Below, in pieces: positions 34,750 to 48,354 of a stretch of 64,000 nt of DNA. The DNA is from Lagopus muta (lineage: Eukaryota; Chordata; Aves; Galliformes; Phasianidae): NCBI RefSeq assembly GCF_023343835.1, contig NC_064435.1:69636134-69700133 (forward strand). Reading direction: 5' to 3'. Position numbers and translations under genes: made by a program. The first letter of the stretch is position 1; each line of letters starts with the position of its first letter. The notes beneath the pieces are model-generated. The model ran no database searches. It had not been told where the DNA came from and saw only the letters and a list, made by a program, of their open reading frames with translations.

Positions 34750-34800
34750 CTGGAGTACAGGATCCTGAGTTAGCCCAGCTCGCTTCTTCTGTTCAGTGAG
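34750..34800 (-). other. Candidate 5' UTR exon end of CMBL-like unit 3
   Basis: The minus strand carries a perfect donor, TCCAG|GTAAGTGAT, ending a block at 34750. Unit 3 needs a non-coding first exon because its ATG follows an acceptor directly. Other donor-like strings exist nearby (for example CAG|GTAATT near 33572), so this choice is tentative. Confidence 0.25.
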
Positions 34801-35754
34801 AAACCAGCTAGATTTCACTATACACAAAACGAAGAAAACAAGTTCTGCTGATAGTTTTTCTGCTGCTGCTGCTCATCCAGTTTCCAGGTGCTCTTCAGCT
34901 CTGCTGCATAGTTTGGAATTGGGAGTAGAGGAGGAGACGCTTGGTACACCAAGTCACTCAGACCGGAAGGGGTGGAGACAGATCATGCAGAGAGGCAGGG
35001 TTTGGTACATTCATCAGACTCCAAATCAATTGCCTTTTACTCCATCTTTTATTTATTTATTATCTAAAGAGTTCTGAAAGCAAGACACACAGCGACACTA
35101 AACAACACTTGTTTTTCCATTTCTCTAAAAGCATGTAATTCCTGACAAAATAGAGAAGTTGAATGAGAATCAGTGACTCTTGTTATCAGCAGACTTTATT
35201 TTTTTGATAAGCTTTCCCTTCTAGTCCTGTACAGAGCAATGAAATGTTCGATGCAGCCATTTAAGACTGCAGAACCTTTGGATGTCCGAAGCTGACACCT
35301 AGCTTGTAACACCTAGTGGTGAATTTGCTGATACATTACTAAGTTCTGAGATGCATTTTCTTGTGGTACATTCATGCACTTATGATGTCTTTAATGGAAT
35401 TTGTGAATTAAGATGAATCTGTTCCGGCGAATTTGCAGCATAAGAAAATTAGTCTCTCCAGCACACAGATGAAATGCATTACAGCCACACCCACATGTAT
35501 TCCAAACAAGTCTAAAAGTGCTTCAAGTTATTTCTGATTAGACTTGCTTTCAACAAGTTAGAAACATCTGAGTCTGCGTTGGTTGTTATTGATGGTGACT
35601 TGTTGAAGTTTTCCACTTCCATCGTGGATTTGTATGCGTTAGCTCAGCTCCTGGACAATGTCTACTACAGGTTTAATTTTCTGTGTGTGCATGAGGTTTG
35701 TGTACATATGCATGCTGGGGAAGGCAAATTAAAGAGACAAAATGGCTCCCTCCT

Positions 35755-35970
35755 ATACTGAGGACTCCACATCTGCATGCAGTACTCCAGGTGAGGTCTC
35801 ACCAGCGCAGAGTAGAGGGGCAGGATCACCTTCCTCGCCCTGCTGGCCACACTTCTTCTGATGCAGCCCAGGATACGGTTGGTTTTCTGGGTTGTGAGGG
35901 CACACTGCTGGCTCGTGTCCAGCTTGTCATCCACCAGAACCCTCAAGTCTTTTTCAGCAAGACTAGATCC
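35755..35970 (-). mobile_element. CR1 LINE fragment, ORF2 C-terminal part
   Basis: On minus it reads [40 protein letters not shown] and [14 protein letters not shown], the CR1 ORF2 C-terminal region. It is truncated on both sides. Confidence 0.92.
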
Positions 35971-36810
35971 TGAGCTGTACTCTGTATAGTGACCACCATA
36001 TCTGAGAACTATGTAGAACAGGCTGGATTCAGTTCACCCAAACTTCAGACATTTACAATGAGGATGTCTGTATGGTAGCAAGGTATCTGCACCCCACACT
36101 TTTCATTAAGATGTGTGACTCAAACTTTATGGACGCCTTCTTTACAGTGACATGGGTAGTCCCCTAGACGCCACCAACTGTGATGATCTGATTATCTCTG
36201 AGTTTAATGGCAGCTTACCCACCTAGTGGTGGTGTAGATCGCTGTGCTCTGAGCATCAGCAGGCAGGCAAGACGAGTCCCACCTCTGTGTGTTGCATGCA
36301 ACTCAAAATTAGGGTTTGTCATCTCAGAGAGACAGTATTTTTTACCTGTCCTGTCATGCCTGTTATTAGCTTTGTTCTTGTTTAAGAAACTATTAAAAAG
36401 ATTGCTAGTGTTGCAAGGGAGGGAGTGGGACTTCACTGAAAAGATCTGATTTTACTTTGATCCTAATGGCATCTGGCTTGAGTCTGTCTAAGCCCCTGAC
36501 ATTCGCAAATGTTCCCTTATTTTGTGCCCGGCATCTCTTCGGAGTTTGCTAGGGTGAAAGGAGAGCAAAGGACAAACTGTTGTAATGCAAGCCTTTACCT
36601 GCACACTGTCATTACTTTTGACCCGCAAACCCCAAATCATTTAGATCTCCCTTATTTGAAGAGGCTGGCTCTTTCCCCACAAGATAGAATCATCTCTGTA
36701 ATAGGCTCGCGACTGTGGAGTTCGTTCTACACATGCATTCAGACACACAGTAGTTAAATTTGTCCTTCACCTGAAACACACAGCTGCTTGCCTTTTTGGT
36801 TTTGTCTGAA

Positions 36811-36866
36811 TTTTATTTTATTTTATTTTATTTTATTTTATTTTATTTTATTTTATTTTATTTTTT
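36811..36866. repeat. (ATTTT)n microsatellite
   Basis: About eleven uninterrupted copies of the pentamer end in a T-run. It is a likely length polymorphism. Confidence 0.97.
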
Positions 36867-38017
36867 TAAGGGTTTGCACCAATATTCCTCTTGGTTTTAC
36901 AGGAATGAGTGTGGAATAAAACCCCAGAGTAAACCCTCACAGCTGTCAGCTGCATTTTTAGCTGCATAGTAACATAAGAAACAAGATGCTAGGACATGCA
37001 AGCCTGTTGTCTGGAGGCAAAATAGCAAGATACTTTCTCCCAGACAACTAATGATACACAGAATCCCAGAAAGGCAAGTAACTCTGCTGGATCTGGTGTG
37101 GAACAGCCTGATTGAGAGACTAATGTACAGGCTTAAACATGTTCCATTTACCTCCACCTGATACAGTATTTGGAGCACTGCTGGTAGCAACAAACATGTC
37201 AGAAACTTGAAATCCTTACAACTGTAATATTTACATGTGAAAGCCCTGCTCAAAGTATGTGTGATGAACGATGATCTTTCTGCTTGCAGCCTCAGCCCCC
37301 AGCAGCTGCAAGTGAGAGAGGAAGGATGGCAGGCCTTGTGGGGGGCTGCTAAACGGAGGAGGTGGTGAAGAGGCCTGAAGGAAGAGTGAGAGGAAAGGCT
37401 TAGCAAGGTCAACAGCTGCAATACCAGTGAGGACTCTGTGCCCTGCCCAGAGCTGAGACCAGAAGGCACTCCCCTGGGATGTGGGTGGCTACTGGAGGGA
37501 GCACTTCCAGGCCCTCTCACACAGTTTCACAGAGCTCATTAGTGGGTTTGTAATTGGAGTTGGGTTTACGGATTTTATTCGTTAGTCTGAGTCTTTTGCA
37601 TCCATTCTGTATCCAAAGTTATCTACGGAGTCATCACCTGCGAGTGAAAAAAATGCAGCACAAGGACAAAGACCTGGGGGGCTTGTGATGATTGATCTTG
37701 CAATGGATAACGCCTCTGAGCTTTGCTCTGATCGTCTTGCTTTCCTTTTGGGTAGCCCAATGTCAGCCCTCAGAGCACACAGCTCCTTTTCTCCCTAAAA
37801 TCAGATCTATAGCACAGGCCACCGGAACAGAAGAATGATCTGAAAAACGATAATAATAATACTAATAATCTCAGATAGCCACATTCCTCGTTTCCTTGTT
37901 GGTGTGTAGAACCAGTGAGCCCAAAATCTTCTGGGTCTCTCACACTTGGATTGGATTAATTTGGATTAATTTTTACCCAAATTAAATGGTGAATATTTAC
38001 TCTCAAATTTCATAGGG

Positions 38018-38150
38018 GTTAATCATAGTTGGAAAGGACCCACAAGGATCACTGAGTTTCTGTGCAAGCTGTCTGTAACTTCAAGGGAGTCAATAGATCC
38101 TCCTAATTTAGTGCCATCCACAAACTTACCTTAGTTCTCTTATTCTGAAA
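38018..38150 (-). mobile_element. CR1 LINE fragment
   Basis: CATAGTTGGAAAGGACCCAC, AGGATCACTGAGT and CTAATTTAGTGCCATCCAC match a CR1 subfamily 3' region in reverse orientation. It is diverged. Confidence 0.65.
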
Positions 38151-40734
38151 GAGCTTGTGGAAGACTAAAGAGCGAGGTTTGTGAACTTCATGGAAAAATT
38201 GTAGGGTGCAAGTTTAATTACACCAAAGCAATAGAGGGAAAATTATTTTAATGTTGCACCTGACATTTACAGAGCCATACTAAAATTACCTAACACTGCC
38301 CAGGTGTTTCTAGGTAATTCAGTAGCTCATCACTTGATTAAAAAACACTTCTAATAGATTCTCAGTATAAGGCATGTGATTCCTAACACTAACAATAATG
38401 AACTGTGGTAGAAAAATATAGAAAAACTAGTAAATTTTGGAGCAATTACTCCAAAATAGCCATCTAAGACTGGAAGCAGCATTATTGCATTGAATGCTGT
38501 AAACGGGGATATGAGCAGGACAACAGAATTAGGACTATGTGAATAATTACCGGGATTCAGAGTATATTTCCTTCTCTAAAAAATCTGAACTGTTTTTTGT
38601 TTGTTTGTTTGTTTTGTTTTGTTTTTGCATGACATAAGAATATGTCTATTAGGTTTTCTTACCCAACATTTTGTCTTTCCTAAAACTTCAAAAATTTGAC
38701 ACCTAGAAATAGCTGAAAAGTTCTTTTTCTTTTAGTTATCCAGCTTTAGGACTATTACCTTCAAGGACGAATAAACTGTACATCTTCTGAATGAACTTTC
38801 AGTCTTTTTTGTCCTAATTTGGATAAGGGAAAAATGTTTGCTACCATCGCTGATTATCAATAAATTTTTGCCAAAAAAAAAAAAAAAAATTGTCTACACT
38901 AAATCAGTGTTTAAACTCCCAAAATTATAATAGAGTGAAAGGGAAAAAAAAAATCTTTTTCCATGTCTGCCTGTCTTCAGGAGTCCTGTTTTGCAAACGT
39001 CTCCACATTAGTAATCTTGGCCAGAATCCAGATAGTTTTGGACTGTATCCCAGAGAGCAATATAGACGCCCAAGTACAACATCAAAGCAACAAGTTAAAG
39101 GAAAGCAAATATGAGACTTTCTAATTGCATTACAAGGTGATTACCATACATACATCAGCTCAGAGCGATCAAGGTACTTTAATAAATACATTTCCAGAAA
39201 GCACAATTTCTTACCCATTTTCTAAAACAAAATAAGGAACTTTGGACAAGCATAAAGAAATGATATTTCAGTGCAATCCTGTAAACTGTGCTGGGGGTGC
39301 ACTTCTTCTATAGTCTCTGTCTGTTCAACAAAATTGGTTTCTAAAAGCCCCATAGCATACACTGAAGTAAACACTGAATGGAAGATATGAGGAAAAAGGT
39401 CCCAGGCAGTGGAGGTGCTGGCCCACTCCACCTCCCAGGACACCAATGCACACCATGCACCTGAACCTACTGTGCTATGTGTGGTAGGGAGCTCTGGGAG
39501 CGCAGAGTCCAGCAAGCTGAAGTCACTGTCCACCTTACCTATTTCAGAGAGAACATCTGCTGCGTGTGCCATCAAACATCACTGTGTGGAAGAAGTTATC
39601 TCCCCCTGCCTACCTGGACAGTACAAACTTTTTTAAGGGTCATTTGTGTCAAAGTAGCTGCAACAAAGAAGGGTGAAGTCCTAAGCTCACTCTTCCACAG
39701 CTTGTTTGTGAACTAAGGAGTTTGAAACTGCAGGTTCAGCAAAAGGAAAAGCATGAGATAAGCAGAAAACTCCATGACCTTATTAGATTTGCTTTTAAAG
39801 GGATGATATGACTGCCTCCAAACCTTTCTAGTCAGAAACAAAAGGACCTCAGGTGCCTGTCAGACTTGTGAAGAGCTTTCAGAAAGCTGAGATGTTGCAG
39901 GCTGTGAAGTAAAAAGCTTAGCTCCATCTTATTCACTGTTTTGCAAGTTCCTCTTTCAGGTCCTTTAATTTTTCATTTTTTCCCCATAGGAAACCATGGC
40001 CTGCATACACTTGACAGAGCAGCTACAAGACAGGCTCCTTTCCAGAGCCTTGTCTTTTGCTGTGGCTCAGACATCAGGCCAAGCTTGTTTATTCACTACA
40101 GCCTGTTCTCCTGGTTCAGTAAGAAAACTCAGCCCCACAAAACCAGAATCCGATCTCCAGTCACCTGCTTCTCTTCAAAGAGACCAATAGTATGCATCAC
40201 AACATAATAGCTTCACCACACATCTCAGCTTGCTTGTAGGTTTGCTTTCCCCAAGTTCCCCACTGAGATGCGTGGTTTTGAGTAAAATCACAGCTTGCTT
40301 CTGTGAAACTAGACCACAGTGGGTTTCCCCTCCTGCTTCTCACCAGCTCAGATACAATAATTAATGAGTTCTCCAGGGTGTGAATGATCTTTAGATTAGT
40401 TAGCTAAATAAAGAAGAGTAAGAAATAAAGGGAAACTAGCCATTTTCTCCCTAGAAGCAATTCATAGTGTGTCTTAGCCATTGTGTACTCTTTTCCATGA
40501 GAGAGCAATAGATAACATTTTCCTGAAAGTCTACATGAAAAAAATATGGATATAAAGACAATAGAAAAAACTGTGTGGAAGGAAAACTCGGATGAGAGCA
40601 TCCTGAAAGAACCTAAGAGTTTGTATCAAAGGCATACACAGTCCAAACCTGCTGCTCTGCCCCACTAAGTTCATTCACGTAGGGACTATCATACCCACAT
40701 GGCTGCTTCTTACCCTCTATGTTCTCTAGATCTT

Positions 40735-41470
40735 AGAATCACAGTCACAGAATGGTTTAGGTTGGAAAGGACCTGAAAGATCATCTGGTTCCAACTCCTC
40801 TGCCATGGGCAGGGACATTTTTCGCTAGGTGATGTTACCCAAAGCCCTGTCCAGTTTGGTTTTGAACATTTCAAAGGATGGGGTGTCCACAGCTTCTCTG
40901 GGCTACCATTCCAATGCCTCATCAACCTCATAATGAAGACTTTCTTCCTTAGATCTAATCTAAATTTACCTTTAAAATCGTTAATTCTTGTCCTGTCACT
41001 ACATACCCTTGCAAAAAATCTCTTTCCATCTTTCTTGTAGGCCCCCTTTATGTACTGGAAGGTTGCAATGAGGTCTACTATCCAGTACATTCTCTTCTCC
41101 AGGTTGAACTTGGTATAACTTAACACTGGTAAATTTGCTGAAGGTGCACTCAATCCCATTGTCCATGTCACCATCAAAGGTGACATGCACAGTCCCAACA
41201 CCTACTCCTGAAGAACACCATTCATCTTTGGTCTCCGCTTGGACATAGAGCTGTTGACCACAACTCTTTGAATGCAACGATCCATTCTATTCCGTGTCTT
41301 CCAGGTGGTCCACCTGTCAAACCTATGTCTCTCCGATTTAGAGACAAGGATATCATGTGAGACAGTGTCTATTGCTTTGCACAAATGTGGGTAGATTACA
41401 TTAGTTGTTCTTCCCCTGTCCATCAGCGCTGTAAGACCGTTGTAGAAGGCCACCATATTTGTCAGGTGTT
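40735..41470 (-). mobile_element. CR1 LINE with internal deletion
   Basis: The first part (to about 41100) is the CR1 3' end: CAGAATGGTTTAGGTTGG, AGGGACATTTTTCGCTAG, the FARVCSDRTR and FIMRLMRHWN region on minus. The second part jumps to the reverse transcriptase core: TTNVIYPHLCKAIDTVSHDI, RIQRVVVNSSMSKRRPKMNG. The ORF between these segments is missing, so the copy is rearranged. Confidence 0.88.
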
Positions 41471-44400
41471 ATATCTCTACATATTACATTTATACATAAT
41501 TTCTTGTGGATGGGAACCAGATGCCTGGTTCCTCTTGTTTCAGTCAGATGCAGGTAAACTATTAGCTGTTACTGCGAACTATTCCAAAACTCCCTCCCTG
41601 GTTTTAAGCAAAAATCAATGTCTGCTGCTGGTCTGTTCCCTGGAATTTTTTTTCAAAGTAGCATCAAAACTGAATTTTGATCATATATATTTTTTGTCTA
41701 TATATCTTTTTAACTTAAAAAAAAAGGCACCTCATTTCCATTCCTCGGCATTAAAAATATAAAACACAATAAAACCCAGTTTAATAGTACATAATAATTT
41801 TTATATATTATGCAAAAATCACTGTAACTCTTTCCTCTAAGACAAAAATGTTTGTATTTTCAAACCTAGAGCTCTGAAACTTAAGCCAATTTGCAAGGAC
41901 AACTACATATTATGAGATCTGAGAGCAAATACTAGGCATGGCATGATTCAGAAGAAAAGTGATGAAACTGCACATTCCTCAGTGAACTTGTGAATTGCAT
42001 GAATAGAAAGTCAGAAATCAAACAACAGCCACCCTCCTTAGCATTTTTAATTAAGTCTCTTCATTTGCACATAAGAAGATTTTGTAATACACACCTGTTA
42101 AAAGGCCTGTTTTAAGTTTCCTACTTCGATGGGGCAAAAAGGTTTTGCAAAGTCTGGAAAACTGGACCCACATTTTACCTGGGTACAACTCAGAGTAATT
42201 TTCAATACATGCATGTTCATCTTTCAGACAGCTGAAGTATTGGCAGTCAAACTGCTTATTCCTGGAAACCTCCCAGAGAACCTGCAACCTTCAAACTCTG
42301 CTAGACATTTTTCATGTTCTTTAGACAGGGTACCTTTTAGAGCAACTCTTCTTACTGTGGTGTCACAACAGCAGATGGAAGCCAATAATTATACCTCTTT
42401 GTTATGATTATAACTTTCTTCTCTCTTGTACTAAATGCCTCTTTATTTTAAAAACATAATTTAAAAAAATATTATTTGAAATGTGTTTTATTCCAAGTTG
42501 ATTGTCTTCAGATTTATAAAAGAACTTCAGCTGAGAGATTGAAGAAGAAGCCAAGCTCAAGCCAAGCTTTGAACACCAAGCCAATTCTGACCCCAGTCCT
42601 ACCATTTACCCTACTTTCCTGAGGCCCAACTTGCTTCACTTCTTGGACTTCACAAAGGAGTTAGATTTTTCCATGAAGCACAACATTAAATACATACAGC
42701 AATTTTGTAGAATCACGGAATCAAAGAATGGCCTGGGTTGAAAAGGACCACAGTGATCATCTAGTTTCAACCCCGCTGCTATGTGCCAACCACTAGACCA
42801 GCCTGCTAGAGCCACATGCAGCCTGGCCTTGAATGCCTCCAGGGATGGGGCATCCACAACTTCCTTGGGCAAAAACTGGGTTTAGCATTAACTTGAAGAT
42901 GGGTGAAAATTTATACCTTTCAGCTTCCAGTTTTCATTAAAATATAGTCATGTTAGTTCAAAATAAGTAGGCAAGAGTCTTATTGAGTCTGTGACTATAG
43001 TGATACTAAAGTGCAGAAGATTAGTAAATATCTTCAATAAATTGACAGAGATTAATATAACAACTGGAATGCAATGCACAGGGGAAATGTGATGGAAAAA
43101 CAGATGGAAAATTGCTGATCTGTAGTTACATTTTAGTAAATGGTTTGTTTTTATGCATGCTATAAATATGAGTTTTCAAAACCAGAAAGATTTCTTTGAA
43201 GTCCCTCCTCTTTTATTCAGTGACAATCTAAATCCAAGCCTTTTTTGGTCATGATAAATGAAATGGAACTGATACTACATTCAGAATTTAGAAGCCAATA
43301 CAAAGTGTTCTATAGGTCCAAGAACATTTCTGATCTAATCATGGGAGATATATTAACGTAAGTACTTCAAATTAAATAGCACAAGCATACATTTTCAAAA
43401 TCCAGTTTTAGACTATAAAAAAATCTAAAGCAGCAAACCAATTTCTCTTCTGCTGTACAGACTTCCAATTCAGCTACATTTACCGATCCTCATTGCTTAC
43501 ACAAACAAGACATCTTTCAGTCTCCTGTTCCTTGACCTACTTGGACTGCCTCCTGTAATTGCAAGGTAAAGGCTGCTGATGAGGGCACATCAGTTCACAC
43601 AAGCGTGCTGCTAAGCAGGACATGCTGTCAGACAAGATCCCATCCCTCACGGCCAGACCCACACAACAGGCTGCTGGCATGACAGCACTTGGAGTGTCTG
43701 TGCTGCAGTGCTCACATGCCTGTCCCTGCCTCTGCCTCCTTCCCTGTGGGCAATGAAAGTTCCTCTCCTCCCAACTTTGGGCTCTTGGTGCTGCTGACTC
43801 TTTACCAGGTAGCATCCAGTATGCCCTAGATTTGAGACAAGAATTGGCAGAAAGGCTGACCATCACTGGGGGGAGAGTGACCACCTAGGCCAGACCTGTC
43901 AAGGTCAGGAGCCTTAGGCAACATTAGAAACTCCCAGCAGGTTGTCCCCACTTTGCCCTGACTGGGAGGACAAGGAGCAGTCCCTTGGGCAGGCAGAGAC
44001 CCTCAGCCCAGGTGCTCCTAGGGGAAGCCCTGAGCCCTCAGGTCTTTGTGGTGCACATCACCATGCTCTCTTGCTCCCTGCTTGGCTGCCCCACTGCAGG
44101 TCCCAGAGATGTTCGGTGTCCTCAGTCATCATCTTCTCAAGTCCCCAGGCCACCTCCTGGGATTGGAACAGAGGGGCCCTCTTGTGGCACACGTGCATCA
44201 TTTTCCCCTCGCTGGTCCTGCTCCTGGGCTGGAGGTCTGTTACCTTGAAGCTTTCACCACAGTTTCTCCATGACAAAATCAAGAGAAGAGTATATGCCCA
44301 AAACGTCATCTTTTACATAGCCCCTCTTCTCCCAGTTCCTTGTACTCACACACTTCCCCACTCTCCACACTTATTTTGGCCATGCTGTTCAACATAATCC

Positions 44401-47400
44401 TTTCCAGCATGTTTTGCATCTGTACAGCTCTTGTCTGTTCTTTCCACACTCCTGTACTGTAGGACTTTGCTAGAAGAGAAAAAAAATCTCCTTGCCCAGC
44501 TCCAGCTTATACTCATCTGGAGTGAGACTTAGAGTGGTGGAGAGAGTTGTCCATGAGCCTTTGCTTTCCTTGAAGCAACTATGAAATTCAGGCCTCCTTG
44601 AGTACTCTCTGTCCTTTACCATATGAATTCTCCCCTGCCCTTCCATATAAGCAGGATTGGAAACTCAATTGAGTGGACCAGGAGCATACAAGAAAAGCAG
44701 AGACAGTACATGCCCTCAAGGGGCTGTAAATCATTTGAATACCCCTGCCTTCCTTCCTGGAAAAGGTCGGAGAATGGAGGCAGGAAAACAATCTTGAGGA
44801 TTCAGAGAAGAAATGAAAGACATGGAAAACCCCATTTGCTACCCTGAAAATAAGAATCCTGACCAGAAAATCTGGTATAACTTTCTGACAGCTATTTGTA
44901 TGCCCAGGATTCAGCTAAAAATGAATGAGAAGGTACAGGCTCTCAAAAGACTCTTACTTTTAAAGCAAGGATAAACTGCACACTTCTAAACTAGGGAATT
45001 TTCCTTCTTTGAAAAAAATAGTTTCCAAACAGGCTTGCTCTCAAGAACTGAACAGGGGTCCTAGGGTGAGCAGTTCAGATACTTTTCACACAACCTCAGG
45101 ACAAATCTGTGAGAAATACTATGAACCATCATTTCTGTGAGCATCAGCATGTTTGTAAGAGGACTTTAGCACCTTGAACCAACAGGCTGAGATCCTGGCA
45201 GAAGATCATCTGATATCACGACCACATTCAGAAACAGGTAAATCAAAATGTTTCATTGATCCATGCAGAAGAGCGAAGAAAACACAGGTTTTAAGTAGTA
45301 AACGTGTTTGATTTTTCATACCAGTCATCCATCTGAAAATCTACTTCACTGATCCAAGCACTTTGACATCCTTCTCTTTAAACATCAAAAGCATTAATTG
45401 GTTTCTTCACTGCGTTTGCCAACCCTACAGTAAAGGCAGCGCATACAGTAAGTGCACTGTTGCCTTAAGGAAACAAACCAAAGCTGGCTTTTATGTCTGG
45501 CTTCTCAGCGTGCAAGGGAAAGCTTCTACGAAATCAGAGACCTCATAAAACAGAGGCTATTGACTGACTTAACTTGTAATAACTCTGACCTCTGGACTGC
45601 AACTCGCTTTTCCCTGGCCAAGACAACTCTCATCTTTTTTCCTGTTGCAGAAAGATCTGAGAAAAAGTAATGACAAATCATTAGAAACCTAAGCCCTTCC
45701 AAATTTCTCCCCTAATTAATGCAGGAGAGGCAGAGGCAATAACAAGTATCTTTCTAAAAATATCTATAGCATCAATATGGGTAAAATGAAGATCATTCTC
45801 CACAACAGACATGTTCTTGTTTTTTCAGTGCTAAAAGTTAAAATGTGGCTTTAAATTCAATTTCATTTCATTGGTATAATCTTCAGCAACACCCACAAGA
45901 AATGGTCAAGAAAAGGTTTCTGGGAAAATAGGATTGCTCCTGCTAAATACTGAGGATAATCCCCAACTGCTGTTATCTGTGATTATAGCTTCATAGATTT
46001 TTAAAGACATAACAATCAACAAGCCTTCAGAAGGACTTATAAGCAGTTATTTGACACATGTAGCACTTTTTCCACTATCTCCTCCTGTAAGGAGAGCAAG
46101 AAGAATGCAAAAATTAAAAAAAAACAACACCCTCATCCCATGTTAACAACATGTTTAACTAGCTAGAAGGTTCCCTTAATGTTGATGGGATGTATAGAAC
46201 CGCCAGCCTTAAATGATATTATAGCTGGTAGGAATGGGATATTCTGGAAGGCAAACACAGCCCATTTTTAGAAGCCTTCACAAAACAACAGCACCCGCAG
46301 AATTCTCAATATCCAGTACATTCATAATAGCCATGTGCTCCATGCAAAGCGTGGCAGCAAGATCCCAATCGAGTTGGCAGTCTGTGTTTTAAACAGAAAA
46401 TCCACTGTAACCAGTACACGTGAAAAGATCTCTTCTGCACTTCTGCAATGTAAGATACTCATCACAGCCTAGGTTCAGGATGAAGCAAATGCCAGCTGAA
46501 CGGAAGAAGGCTGGTAAATACGGAATCTTCAAAGTCAGCATGGAGCATTAGTTCAACAGCTTGGGCATCCTCCTGAGGAATCAGCAAGTGTTATTGCCTG
46601 TACAGCATTCCTAAGACTACTTTCCTCCATTTCTGTGTCAGGAATCCTCTGGCACAGTAGATATCTACTGATAAGATGCAGATTGATGAGATATTGTAGC
46701 CACATGGCCAGGGTCAAGACACGTGCCCTTCAGAAGACTCCCATAGTGCACTGGCAAGAGCTGTGGTGGCAATGACTTTCACCAGAACTTTGTACTCTCT
46801 AAACTGATTGTGTCATGCTAATTTCCTGTAGGATGTACTTTATGCTGTTATCAGAGTCCTTGCTCCGCTTCTAACAGCTTCTCTTTTGCCATGGAGACTC
46901 TTTCTAGTTCTCCCTTGCGATGGTGGATAAATTGGATCAGTTACAGTCACCCAAACTCCTGCCTGATTTATTGAGATAAATCATGGTTTAGTTGCTTTCC
47001 TAAAGATAATCCATCATGTTTTCCATATTTCTGTAACTTGCTGCTTATAACCCACTGAGCAATGTTTGTTGTGAGAATCACGTGGACAGCTGAGGAAAAC
47101 AAAACTAGGTCAGCACTAGAAGGCAAGCTGCTGCCAACTCTGAGTGACAGCCTTCAGAGACTAGAGCTGAGATTTATACCAGAAACAGTGGATGCCATTT
47201 CACACATTCTTTTTTAGACTGAAAATGTTTAGCTAAAGAAAAACTGAAAAGCATTAACTTTTGCTGTTTGGATTTTCAATATTTCAGGCATCCAAAATAA
47301 CTCTAGGATGTAAGGGAACCTTTTCTGTGAAGTTATTCTAAAACTGGACAAAAGATGGAAATATCATAGAGGTACAAATAGTGGATATTTTCAATTTTTT

Positions 47401-48350
47401 ACGTTCGTTTTGTATTTTAAGAGAAATACACTAAGACAATATATTTTCTAAGCATTTAAGCACTGAAAAACATAGGTGCTTTACAAAAATAGGACCATCT
47501 TCAAAATAATTTTGTCTTCTTTCCACTCCTACTCATTCTAAATATATCTTTCCTTTTACCATGATCTTCAGAGATTTGGGATTGAGTCTATTCCTATCTT
47601 AGGTTTCCATCTATAAAATTTCCCCATTTCCACTGTTACTCCATCATAACTTATTTGTAGCAGAGATATTTTTTAGCATGCTTGTTCAGAGCCTGTTGGC
47701 ACCAATTCTTGACTTTGATCACAGTCAGAAGCAAATAACAATCCCCTAAAATCCTCTTCTGTACCAAACCCATACTGAAACACTGGTTAAGAACAAGTCT
47801 GGGGGGAGTAATTCTCTCTAATTGTTGAGTAGGTGGTATAAATTTAATGCTTGATAGGTGATTTAAATGGCTGGATAGATAGACAACAATAAGATCATTC
47901 ACTGGCAGCATATAGCTACTCATTTCTAAGGTTTTCATCTGATTTTTAGAAGTCTGCTGTGAAAGACTGAAACTTGGACAAATGCATAAATTAATTAAGG
48001 GGAACTTTATGCATTCATTTAGTCTCAATCTTTTGAATGTGAAGGATGGCCTAGGGACTTCTATGTGACGGTTCTTCTGTATTCATCGCAGCTGAGCAAC
48101 AACAGTGGTTGCAAGCTTGGAAGAATGTGAATTACAGCGTGCCCGGAAAGGAGACCACCTCTTGGTGTTTGATTGGATTGATGGCTCCCATTCAGACGGA
48201 TCCAACATGCTGCCCCTTCTGCAATCTTACACTGGCACTTTTTTTTAATATGCCAAGCTAAGCTGCCAAGGTGAAAATCAGCTTTCTTGTAAACTAAACC
48301 GATATTTTTAAGCCTTAAGTCGGAGTCTTGTCACCCTGCCTTGCTCAGGA
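41471..48350. other. Intergenic spacer upstream of MARCHF6
   Basis: No gene is recognised. It holds one CR1 tail (42707-42875) and a GC-richer block at about 43560-44250 with overlapping non-homologous frames on both strands. The rest looks unique. Stretches around 46850-47160 have the mixed, low-repeat texture of conserved non-coding DNA, but that cannot be tested here. Confidence 0.45.
42707..42875 (-). mobile_element. CR1 LINE 3' end fragment
   Basis: GTAGAATCACGGAATCAAAG, AATGGCCTGGGTTG and TGCAGCCTGGCCTTGAATGC, then GGGATGGGGCATCCAC: a reverse-oriented CR1 tail. Confidence 0.93.
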
Positions 48351-48354
48351 AGAG

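Larger units (their letters stand above)
34801..40730. other. Intergenic spacer
   Basis: No gene is recognised. It contains two CR1 pieces, a pentanucleotide microsatellite at 36811-36866 and a GTTT-rich tract at about 38597-38626. A 207-residue open frame on the minus strand (36897-37520) shows no domain I know. Confidence 0.5.

Noticed and set aside
36897-37520. 207-residue minus-strand open frame
   Set aside because: There is no recognisable domain and no splice or promoter context. The residue composition is low-complexity-like, rich in Ser, Leu and Cys. Treated as fortuitous.
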